DNA of 43,740 nt, from positions 1 to 43,740 of the forward strand of contig JAJZVN010000019.1 in NCBI GenBank assembly GCA_021845685.1, read 5' to 3'. Positions 37,056 through 43,740 of this stretch are shown here, in pieces. Under the pieces are notes generated by a model. It saw only the letters and a list, made by a program, of their open reading frames with translations, made no database searches and was not told the DNA's origin. Numbering within the stretch: position 1 is the stretch's first letter; each line of letters begins with the position of its first letter. Source of the stretch: a bacterium. Lineage in GTDB: Bacteria; SZUA-79; Acidulodesulfobacterales; Acidulodesulfobacteraceae. A program made the translations under genes and the position numbers.

Positions 37056-37295
37056 ATGAAAGAAATTAACATATATGAAGCGAAAACAAATTTTTCAAAA
37101 CTTATAAACGAAGTTTTAGAAGGTGAAGAGATTATAATAGCGAAGGCAGGTTTGCCGCTTGTTAAAATAGTTTCATTACAAAAAAATAAAACAAACAGAA
37201 TACCTGGATTATTTAAAAATGATATAGAACTGAACGAAGATGAAGATATTGATAAACCGTTGCCAAATAAAATTATTAAAGAATTTTACAAATAA
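37056..37295 (+). CDS. Phd/YefM-type antitoxin
   Basis: 79 residues from ATG 37056, chosen because GGGTGGTGG lies upstream and because MKEINIYEAKTNFSKLINEV is the family opening. A longer frame from 36984 adds an unrelated hydrophobic leader. GEEIIIAKAGLPLVKIVSL completes the Phd/YefM fold, and the acidic C-terminus (NEDEDID) would bind the toxin. It neutralises the PIN toxin encoded next and probably represses its own promoter. Confidence 0.85.
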   Translation: MKEINIYEAKTNFSKLINEVLEGEEIIIAKAGLPLVKIVSLQKNKTNRIPGLFKNDIELNEDEDIDKPLPNKIIKEFYK

Positions 37296-37456
37296 AAATT
37301 ATAATTACTGATTAAATATAAATGCAATATATATTAGTTAATCGTCATATAATGTTAAATCATTATGCTGCTTAATAAACGACTATGACGGCTACGAATC
37401 ATTCAAGCTAATCGTCATTGTTAATATTAAATTATTAATAATAATTAAATAATAAA
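37296..37456 (+). other. 161-nt gap splitting the toxin-antitoxin pair
   Basis: The gap is long for such operons. It contains TAATCGTCAT twice (37339-37348 and 37409-37418), with GACTATGACG between them. A small insertion or duplication may have separated the two genes. No promoter or gene was identified in it. Confidence 0.5.
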
Positions 37457-37843
37457 ATGAAATATCTTTTAGATACTCACGTATTCTTATGGTTTGCCGA
37501 AGATAACATAAGATTGTCTAAAACAACAAAAGAAATTATAGCCGATTATAGAAACAATATATATTTAAGCTCTGCTTCCGTTTGGGAAATAAGTATTAAA
37601 ATCAGTATTGGAAAATTAAAATTAAAAAAAGATTTAAATAAGTTTATTGCCGAAAATATTGTTCAATACGGATTTATACCTATTGCTATAACTATTCCTC
37701 ATACTATTGAAATTGCTAAATTGCCTGAAATCCATAAAGATCCATTTGACAGGATATTGATTGCGCAATCAATCGTTGAAAAAATTCAAATAATTACTTC
37801 AGATAAGTATATTAATAAATATAATATAAAAACAGTTTGGTAA
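37457..37843 (+). CDS. vapC: VapC-type PIN-domain toxin
   Basis: 128 residues. Acidic residues of the PIN active site are present: D6 in LLDTHVFLWF, E46 in SASVWEISIK, D94 in HKDPFDRILIAQ and D115 near the end (ITSDKYI). The family are Mg-dependent ribonucleases that cut tRNA or rRNA. The genetic partner is the upstream Phd/YefM antitoxin. There is no good ribosome-binding site before ATG 37457. Confidence 0.87.
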   Translation: MKYLLDTHVFLWFAEDNIRLSKTTKEIIADYRNNIYLSSASVWEISIKISIGKLKLKKDLNKFIAENIVQYGFIPIAITIPHTIEIAKLPEIHKDPFDRILIAQSIVEKIQIITSDKYINKYNIKTVW

Positions 37844-37884
37844 AACATCAATTTTTCAAACTTCCCTCAATACCGGATATAGTC

Positions 37885-37938
37885 GTCATACGATGAAACA
37901 GGAAGAAGCCACCGCCTCTATAGGCGGGCGGTAGTTCA
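37885..37938 (+). mobile_element. Possible IS200/IS605 right-end remnant
   Basis: GATGAAACAGGAAGAAGCC (37892-37910) is followed by a GC-rich hairpin CCGCCT-CTAT-AGGCGG (37912-37927) and GGTAGTTCAC (37930-37939). From memory, this is the arrangement at the 3' ends of IS200/IS605 elements and the omega-RNA scaffold of TnpB. No tnpA or tnpB is nearby. If correct, it is a scar or a non-autonomous element beside the toxin gene. Confidence 0.45.
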
Positions 37939-37943
37939 CGTAT

Positions 37944-38408
37944 CTACCTGATAAATATTATATAAAACAGAGGTAAACATAATAATTCATTTATTAAAAA
38001 TAATTTAACAGACCATTTATGTAAATAATTAAATTCTTTTCTTCTGCTATCTTCTTTTGGCGTAACCGTAATTGAAATCATTTGCTTTTTTAAGATGCCC
38101 ATCCTTTTTGAAATGAAATTTTCTGAAAATATGATTAAAATTAGTATAATAAACGGTCCAAGCATAATAAATATATTGCTATAATTATTTATATACAGAA
38201 TATATCCCGCAATTATCATAACAGGCTGCGTAATAAACCCTAATATTGAAAATTTATGCAAAAGCGAGCCGACTATATTCCCAGCCTCATCTCTTGATTT
38301 TATTGTTTTGAATATATAAGGAGCGGTAAAATATCCTATAAAAATACTTGAACCAAAAAATATTGATAAACAAATATTATAAACATATAAAAATATTATT
38401 AAAATCAT
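37944..38408 (-). CDS. DUF4149-like integral membrane protein
   Basis: 154 residues from ATG 38408 (AGGGGT lies 7 nt upstream); a longer frame starts at TTG 38426. Four membrane helices are apparent, with FFGSSIFIGYFTAPYIFKTIKSRDEAGNIVGSLL resembling the DUF4149/TMEM205-type opening in two parts, a short charged loop (ENFISKRMGIL) and a final helix. Function unknown. A GC-rich hairpin lies just beyond its 3' end and may terminate it. Confidence 0.7.
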   Translation of the reverse strand: MILIIFLYVYNICLSIFFGSSIFIGYFTAPYIFKTIKSRDEAGNIVGSLLHKFSILGFITQPVMIIAGYILYINNYSNIFIMLGPFIILILIIFSENFISKRMGILKKQMISITVTPKEDSRRKEFNYLHKWSVKLFLINELLCLPLFYIIFIR

Positions 38409-38537
38409 TAATTTACCCCTATACAACTATAAACTAATAAATTCTTGAATAAAAATAATACATATAATATATATAATTACATCATATAGTATTTGTATTT
38501 TCAGTATTTATTGTCTGTATTACTCAAATAAATTAGA

Positions 38538-38639
38538 GAGGACTAGACAATTATTTTTCTTAAATTAATTATTTTTTAATAAACTTATGAGGACTAGACA
38601 ATTATTTTTCTTAAATTAATTATCTTTTAATAAACTTAT
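38538..38639 (-). repeat. 51-bp tandem duplication at the 3' end of the AAA+ gene
   Basis: Two 51-nt copies (38538-38588 and 38589-38639) share GAGGACTAGACAATTATTTT and nearly all following bases; one mismatch is seen. The copy inside the gene encodes the last residues and stop. The second, downstream copy still spells the same C-terminus and stop codon. Confidence 0.85.
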
Positions 38640-39755
38640 AACAAATTGTTTTGCTGTTCTTCCTGAACGAGAACCTTTTATCGTTGCAAAATTGACGGCT
38701 TCTTTTCTTACTTGATTCAGATTAAAGCTTGAAATGCCTAAATTGTATTTCTTTAAATACATTTCAACTATTTGTATATATGTTTCTTGATTGAAACTAT
38801 AAAGTCCAAAGCTAAGACCAAACCTGTCGCTTAATGATAAACCCTCCTCATATTCCTGCTCAGGATGTATAAAATTTTCAAGATTATTTAACGAAGCAAA
38901 TTTTTCTGTCGTCAAATGTTTTTTATTAGAAGTTGCGTAAATAATAACATTTTCAGGGAGTTCGTCTAAGCCGCCGTCAAGAATTGATTTAAGTTTTTTA
39001 TAAAATAATGAATCAGCGTCAAATGCTATATCATCAAAAAATAATATAAACCTGTAAGGTTCGTCTTTTATAATAGTAATCAGTTCGTAAATTAATTCGG
39101 CAGTATCTTCAATGACTTCAATAAATTTTATTTTATTAATGTATGGCTCATTACCGAAAGATTTTGTTATTGCCCTAATCAATGAAGATTTTCCCGTTCC
39201 TCTGTCACCCCATAAAAGAACATTATTGGCAGGTTTTCCTGAAGCAAATTTAAAAGTGTTTTTAAAAACCTCTTTTATAATATCGTCAATGCCGATAAAA
39301 TCGGATATTTCTAAAGAATTAATATTCTTAATCGGTTTTAAAATATATTTTGAATCAGTTTTTAAAAATTTAAATGAACCGTTATTTTGCAGATCATTTT
39401 TATTAAACAGAACACAGTTAAAATATTGGAAAGATGAATTCAATTCGTTAATATTAATTTTATTGTTTGCGGTAGTGCCGTTCCCATTCTCATTATCATT
39501 AGTATCATAATTGTTGCTGTCAAAATTTTTTATGCTTTTGTTATAAACTATTTGTAATATATCAATTAAAGCATTAAATTTTTCATTAAATTGAGAAAAA
39601 CTATTATGAATATTATAAATTAGTTTATTTGTAATCTTAAATTCTTCCTGAAAAGATTTTAAGATATTATTAAACTCTTCATTTTTATCAATTATTGAAT
39701 TTATAGAATCATTATGATGTTCATTATAAGTATCGTTAGAGTTAGCTTGTTTCAT
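38616..39755 (-). CDS. DUF815-family AAA+ ATPase
   Basis: 379 residues. An Asn-rich helical N-terminus (1-150) precedes the ATPase core: FIGIDDIIKEVFKNTFKF, GKPANNVLLWGDRGTGKSS (Walker A 183-190), YRFILFFDDIAF (Walker B near 237-242), and YATSNKKHL, the sensor-like DUF815 signature. KGSRSGRTAKQFV closes it. Function unknown. It may act as a chaperone-like loader or remodeller. It lies upstream of thiC's 3' end in the same direction, separated by repeats. Confidence 0.8.
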   Translation of the reverse strand: MKQANSNDTYNEHHNDSINSIIDKNEEFNNILKSFQEEFKITNKLIYNIHNSFSQFNEKFNALIDILQIVYNKSIKNFDSNNYDTNDNENGNGTTANNKININELNSSFQYFNCVLFNKNDLQNNGSFKFLKTDSKYILKPIKNINSLEISDFIGIDDIIKEVFKNTFKFASGKPANNVLLWGDRGTGKSSLIRAITKSFGNEPYINKIKFIEVIEDTAELIYELITIIKDEPYRFILFFDDIAFDADSLFYKKLKSILDGGLDELPENVIIYATSNKKHLTTEKFASLNNLENFIHPEQEYEEGLSLSDRFGLSFGLYSFNQETYIQIVEMYLKKYNLGISSFNLNQVRKEAVNFATIKGSRSGRTAKQFVISLLKDN

Positions 39756-39758
39756 TAT

Positions 39759-39849
39759 TTAATTTAATTTAATTTAATTTAATTTTTATTTGTTTCATTA
39801 TTTATTTAATTTAATGAATTAATTAATTAAATAAATAAATAAATAAATT
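39759..39849. repeat. Simple repeats (TTTAA)n and (AAAT)n
   Basis: A run of ATTTA pentanucleotides (39759-39783) and a run of AAAT tetranucleotides (about 39823-39848) lie before the AAA+ gene start. A duplicate of TTTCATTATTTAATTT at 39749 and 39793 is also visible. Confidence 0.7.
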
Positions 39850-39914
39850 AAAAATGTTTATAATAAATAATATAATAATTATGGGATGAAAAAAGTAAGT
39901 TTATAATTATTTAA

Positions 39915-41189
39915 TTATTTAAATGACGCATTAAGTTTTATGGCACAATACGAAGAACACATTGAACATACCTTATCGTCCTTTAATGTAATAGCTGAGC
40001 GCATATCTCTTGCTTTTTCAGGGTCTAAAGCACTGTTATATTGGCCTTCCCAGTTCATAGCTTTTCTGAAATTGCTCATCTGAATATCTTTTTGTATTGC
40101 ATTTTTGACGCCTTTAGCGATATCGCCTGCATGCGCTGCGATTTTAGCTGCTATTACCCCATTCCTAACATCTTCCGCAGACGGGAGTCTTAAGTGTTCG
40201 GCAGGCGTAACATAACATAAAAAGTCGGCGCCCGCTCCTGCCGCAATGGCACCGCCTATAGCGCTTGTAATGTGGTCATATCCCGGAGCAATATCTGTAA
40301 CAAGAGGACCTAAAACATAAAATGGAGCTCCGTTGCATAAACTTTTTTGAAGTTTTATATTAGTTTCAACCTGATTTAACGGAACATGCCCGGGACCTTC
40401 TATCATAACCTGGACATCTTCTTCAAATGCTTTTTTTGCAAGTTCGCCAAGCGTTATAAGTTCTGTTATTTGAGCTCTGTCTGTCGCATCTGCGATGCTT
40501 CCAGGTCTTAAGCCGTCTCCAAGACTTAATACCACGTCATTTTTTTTAGCTATTTTTACAAGACGGTCGTATTGATGATATAAAGGATTTTCCTTATTGT
40601 TTTTTATCATCCATGTAGCTATTAACGAACCTCCTCTTGAAACTATGCCAAGAATTCTTGATTGTTCGTTCATTTTTTTTATTGCTTCTAAAGTTAACCC
40701 GCAATGAACTGTAATAAAATCAACACCTTCTTCGCATTGTCTTTCAATGACCTCAAATAATATTTCAGGGTCGAATTTTTCTATAGATTCGTTTTTGTCC
40801 ATTAAATACTGAAATGCTTCATAAAGCGGCACTGTACCTAAAGGTATCGTAGAGTTTTTAAGTATTTTTTCTCTAAAGTCTTTAATATTTCCGCCTGTTG
40901 ATAAATCCATGACGGCATCGGCGCCGCTGTCGATTGAAACAAAAAGTTTTTCTAATTCTTCGTCAATACTGCAAATGTCACCTGAAGAACCTATATTGGA
41001 ATTAACTTTAGTAGATAAGTCTTTCCCGACGGCTAAAGGATTTATGTTATGCACTTTATTTTTTAAAATTATCGTATGCCCGTTTGCAATGTCATGCATA
41101 ATTTTTTCTGGTTCAATATCTTCTCTGTTTGCAGTAAATTGCATTTCTTTAGTGATTATATTTTTTTTGGCAGATTCAATTTGGTTCAT
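39915..41189 (-). CDS. thiC: Phosphomethylpyrimidine synthase ThiC
   Basis: 424 residues, the short bacterial/archaeal ThiC type. Family blocks include MDLSTGGNI, GTVPLYEAF, DFITVHCG, SRGGSLIATWM, SLGDGLRPGSIADATD, IEGPGHVPLNQVETN and GYDHITSAIGG. The C-terminal [4Fe-4S] site reads VCSMCSSYCA (three cysteines, one fewer residue between the last two than in E. coli ThiC). It makes HMP-phosphate from AIR by a radical-SAM reaction. I looked upstream and saw no TPP riboswitch. thiE lies further upstream in the same direction. Confidence 0.95.
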   Translation of the reverse strand: MNQIESAKKNIITKEMQFTANREDIEPEKIMHDIANGHTIILKNKVHNINPLAVGKDLSTKVNSNIGSSGDICSIDEELEKLFVSIDSGADAVMDLSTGGNIKDFREKILKNSTIPLGTVPLYEAFQYLMDKNESIEKFDPEILFEVIERQCEEGVDFITVHCGLTLEAIKKMNEQSRILGIVSRGGSLIATWMIKNNKENPLYHQYDRLVKIAKKNDVVLSLGDGLRPGSIADATDRAQITELITLGELAKKAFEEDVQVMIEGPGHVPLNQVETNIKLQKSLCNGAPFYVLGPLVTDIAPGYDHITSAIGGAIAAGAGADFLCYVTPAEHLRLPSAEDVRNGVIAAKIAAHAGDIAKGVKNAIQKDIQMSNFRKAMNWEGQYNSALDPEKARDMRSAITLKDDKVCSMCSSYCAIKLNASFK

Positions 41190-41545
41190 ATTTTTTTCCT
41201 CTCTAGTAAGTATTAAATTATTAAAGTATTAAATTATTAATGGCAATAGTATTTTAATTTTTAATCTTGCAGGTAAAAAAAATAGAGATGCTCATTAAGT
41301 GTAGTATAAGTGTAGTATTTATATTACTGCATTATCAAACATATATTTATTTAGTATAAATTTGCATAGCAAATGTTTTATAGTATTCAATATGTTTAAT
41401 AAATTAAAATTTTCTATTGCAGAATTAAATTAATGTTATAATTATTTTATACTTATATAATATAAATAAAATAAAACTACATTACAATATACTATAATAT
41501 AGTATACAATATATAATAATTTTTTAAAATAGTTTATTTAATCCC

Positions 41546-41650
41546 AAAATTGCCGATAGAAAATTTTATTCTGGATTCCCGCCTGTGCGGGAATGATTTT
41601 GAGGGATTTTAAAAGTTCATCCGTTAGGTGTTTTTCCTGCGAAAGCAGGG
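41546..41650 (-). repeat. Dispersed structured repeat, best preserved copy
   Basis: Read on the minus strand, GCTTTCGCAGGAAAAACACC begins the copy, followed by GGATGAACTTTTAAAATC. ATTCCCGC-N4-GCGGGAAT (perfect 8-bp stem, 41575-41594) and CCAG lead into the tail ending TTTTCTATCGGCAATTTT. It aligns along its length with 1-110. A 27-nt repeat (41678-41704) lies nearby. The rest of 41190-41706 is AT-rich, and no promoter or gene stood out. Confidence 0.7.
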
Positions 41651-41677
41651 GCCGGTCTTTATAATATGTTGAAGCAA

Positions 41678-41704
41678 TTTTAATAGTTTCTAACGGTGAT
41701 TTAA
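41678..41704 (+). repeat. 27-nt repeat, copy 2 of 2
   Basis: This copy contains TTTCTAACGGTGATTTAA and differs by one base from the copy at 26987-27013. It lies just past the thiE stop. Confidence 0.7.
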
Positions 41705-41706
41705 GA

Positions 41707-42327
41707 TTATTTTAATATATCTTTAATTATTTTTATACTTTCTTTAATATTTTTTTGTTTAAGAATCCCTGATTGAATTGCCGCATATCTTGTTCCTGCG
41801 TTTCTAATTGTTTGTATATTGCCGTTATTTATTCCGCCTAATGCAAATACGGGTATTTTTGTATTGTTGATTATTTTTTTTAGAGGTTCTAAACCTTGCT
41901 CAAAATCCTGATTTTTAGTTCTAAAAATAGGGCTGAATGTTATAGCGTCTGCCCCGTTTTTTTCAGCATCTAACGCTTCTTCATATGAATGCGACGAATA
42001 AAATATTATCATTTCCCTATATTTTTCTTTTACCGCTTTTATCGGAATGCTATTTTTATTTAAGTGCACTCCATTGGCTTCAAGTGCAAGTGCAATATCT
42101 ATTCTATCATTTACAAAAAAATAAATATCTTTGTATTGTTCAATAATTTTTTTAATCTTTTCTCCAAGATTTATAATTTGTCTAACCGATAAATCTTTTT
42201 GTCTCAGCTGAAAAGCTTTTATGTCGCTATCAAAGCATGTTTTTAAGGTATCAAGATATTCATTTTCCGAAGAAAAGAAATTTTTCTCCCCAATAAGATA
42301 TATATTAAATGGGATATGAGATTGCAT
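41707..42327 (-). CDS. thiE: Thiamine-phosphate synthase ThiE
   Basis: 206 residues. The TIM-barrel family blocks are seen: KAFQLRQKDLS (near 37-47), FFVNDRIDIALALEANGVHL (69-88), the HSYEEA and GADAITFSPIFRTKN segments, and VFALGGINNGN. It joins HMP-PP and thiazole phosphate to give thiamine phosphate. The FSPIF segment is slightly like TenI, the aromatising aminohydrolase-like relative, so TenI is an alternative. It is upstream of thiC on the same strand, but 500 nt with a repeat separate them, so joint transcription is not certain. Confidence 0.85.
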   Translation of the reverse strand: MQSHIPFNIYLIGEKNFFSSENEYLDTLKTCFDSDIKAFQLRQKDLSVRQIINLGEKIKKIIEQYKDIYFFVNDRIDIALALEANGVHLNKNSIPIKAVKEKYREMIIFYSSHSYEEALDAEKNGADAITFSPIFRTKNQDFEQGLEPLKKIINNTKIPVFALGGINNGNIQTIRNAGTRYAAIQSGILKQKNIKESIKIIKDILK

Positions 42328-42710
42328 ATTGTAATTCTACCTGGATTTATTTATGGAATTATATTTTTCGTTAATTAATAATGCAGTTTATATTTTATAT
42401 AGTATTTATATATTTAATATATTATTTGAAATCAAAATCAATTAGTTCAAGCAAGGTAGTTATTATATAGAAAGAATATGGTTATTATATTTCTAAAAAT
42501 AAAACTTGTCAATTAAAACTGTTTATTATATAATTTATATAATAAATAATATTGATTAATAATAATTATTATATTAAGTCTTGAATTAAACAATTTTTGT
42601 GATATGCTATAAATATTGAATATTAATCAATAAGAAAATAATAAAATACATAATAAATAATATATTATAAAATAATATAAAAATTTTTTTAAACAACTTA
42701 ATTAAATAAC
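42328..42710. other. AT-rich intergenic stretch
   Basis: Nothing gene-like is seen. Composition is extremely AT-rich, with homopolymer runs and no clear promoter, RNA gene or repeat before the minisatellite. Confidence 0.5.
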
Positions 42711-42912
42711 TAACTAATTAATTTAATCTAATTCATCAAATAAATAACTAATCAAAATAAATAACTAATTAATCTAATTCATCAAATAAATAACTAATCA
42801 AATAATTAACTAATTAATCTAATTCATAAAATAAATAACTTAATTAAATAACTAACTAATTAATCTAATTCATCAAATAAATAACTTAATCAAATAACTA
42901 ACTAATTAATCA
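42711..42912 (+). repeat. 45-51-bp minisatellite before the rubredoxin-like gene
   Basis: Four and a part units begin TAACTAATTAAT at 42711, 42762, 42807, 42853 and 42899. Units are 51, 45, 46 and 46 nt and share AATCTAATTCATCAAATAAA with few changes. The array ends about 100 nt before ATG 43014. Copy number could vary between strains. Confidence 0.85.
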
Positions 42913-43013
42913 ATCATTAATTAAATAATTAATCTATTTTTTTATTAAATTCTATTAAATCTATTAAAATAACTCAAATAACTAAATTAAAATTAAATTA
43001 TGGAGGTATTATT

Positions 43014-43346
43014 ATGTTGTGGAAATGTTCTATGTGCGGTTATATTCATGATGGAGATTCAGCTCCCGATGTTTGTCCTAAATGCGGGGCGCCTAAAGAA
43101 AAATTTGAAAAAATTGCTCCGGATGTTGAGCAAATTATTGTTCGTTCAAGAAAGACCAACCAATTACATATGGATTTGACGCATTTACTAACCAAGGTTA
43201 TTGCAATTTCAGAAGAAGGCATAACAGATAATCTTGATCCAAATTGCGTGACTATATTCCAAAAAGCTAAAAAATCAGCTTTTGAATTGAGGCAAATGTC
43301 AAAGGCTGAGATAGTAGCTCATATAAATAAACAAAAATGGGGTTAA
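43014..43346 (+). CDS. Rubredoxin-like domain protein
   Basis: 110 residues. The N-terminal LWKCSMCGYIHDGDSAPDVC and PKCGAPKEKFEKI form a rubredoxin-type metal site with two CxxC pairs, as in rubrerythrin C-termini. The C-terminal 70 residues are helical and lack the ferritin-like di-iron Glu/His pattern of rubrerythrin. It may be a small electron carrier or oxygen-stress protein. TATGGAGGT lies about 7 nt before the ATG. Confidence 0.85.
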   Translation: MLWKCSMCGYIHDGDSAPDVCPKCGAPKEKFEKIAPDVEQIIVRSRKTNQLHMDLTHLLTKVIAISEEGITDNLDPNCVTIFQKAKKSAFELRQMSKAEIVAHINKQKWG

Positions 43347-43641
43347 TTTAAGTATTAAAATTTATTATATTCTATATGATGAATATAAAATAAATAAATT
43401 AGTTTTTATTTAGATTGACATTTCAATATCTAATTTTTTTTAATGTCTAAATTGATAAATTTAAAATAAATCAAAGTATATAAGTTTTTTATTTTATTTT
43501 TTATTTTTTTAATATATTATTTCATTAAATAAATTTATTAACTTATATATTTATTTTAATTATTGATAAAGTTAATATACTTTAATACTCAATATTGATA
43601 TTTGATACTAATATTTAAATTTATATTAAATTTTTTCTTGT

Positions 43642-43689
43642 AATATTAAAAACCATAAATTTGTTAACAAATTTATGGTTTTTAATATT
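43642..43689. terminator. Perfect 48-nt palindrome
   Basis: Two 24-nt arms (left arm AATATTAAAAACCATAAATT, then TGTT) meet without mismatch at 43665/43666. The arms would form an unusually long perfect hairpin, about 300 nt after the rubredoxin-like gene. It may be a two-way terminator or a cruciform-forming element. The surrounding 43347-43740 is AT-rich, with short TTTATATA repeats near the end and no gene seen. Confidence 0.65.
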
Positions 43690-43740
43690 TATATATATTT
43701 ATATATATTTATATACAATATATATAATTGATAAATTACT

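Noticed and set aside
41190-41700. TPP riboswitch before thiC
   Set aside because: I looked for the CTGAGA and GGATAATGCCAGC-like hallmarks on the minus strand and found none.

Overview
This AT-rich window comes from a Gram-negative, nitrogen-fixing bacterium. LpxK and an LpxL-type acyltransferase point to lipid A, and two secreted beta-barrel proteins ending in Phe point to an outer membrane. A nearly complete nif operon is present. Low-GC codon use, many Asn/Lys-rich insertions inside conserved enzymes, NifI1/NifI2 regulators and a fluoride riboswitch would fit an uncultured acid-adapted lineage such as the Acidulodesulfobacterales (formerly Sva0485, deltaproteobacteria-like). That placement is inference from gene content; no marker phylogeny was possible.

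Layout. (1) 1-8815: a sigma-70 promoter, a fluoride (crcB-motif) riboswitch and a six-gene Hyf/Ehr-type membrane complex (hyfC, E, F, G-like, a fused HyfH-HyfI protein, hyfB). The large subunit lacks three of the four cysteines that bind Ni-Fe, so this should be an energy-converting hydrogenase-related (Ehr) complex and not a hydrogenase. (2) 9097-21143: the nif region. nifV lies on the minus strand, divergent from nifH-nifB-methyltransferase-ferredoxin-nifD-nifK-nifE-nifN-nifX-nifI1-nifI2. Two oppositely oriented sigma-54 (-24/-12) promoters and a TGT-N10-ACA NifA-type site lie between nifV and nifH. (3) 21144-29702: an inverted-repeat element, a tiny Lys-rich ORF, an FmdB-type zinc ribbon protein, a chemoreceptor, an MFS transporter, a Crp/Fnr regulator, rsmD, coaD and an aspartate-type aminotransferase. 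(4) 29710-36619: lpxK (split by a -1 frameshift at an A10 run), an lpxL-type gene, a thiamine-binding MTH1187-type protein and two outer-membrane barrels, one resembling a TonB-dependent receptor without its plug. (5) 36620-43740: a gene remnant, a Phd/YefM-VapC toxin-antitoxin pair, a possible IS200/IS605 right-end scar, a DUF4149 membrane protein, a DUF815 AAA+ ATPase, thiC, thiE, a minisatellite, a rubredoxin-like protein and a perfect 48-nt palindrome.

How the parts work together. The nif operon supplies nitrogenase, FeMo-cofactor assembly (B, E, N, X, V), an electron donor (ferredoxin) and post-translational control (NifI1/I2). nifU, nifS, nifA and Rnf/Fix genes are not in the window. 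The Ehr complex could couple ion movement to ferredoxin chemistry, but its fluoride riboswitch points to a role in fluoride or acid stress. The non-coding DNA holds a dispersed structured repeat of about 105 nt, several long inverted repeats and tandem arrays.
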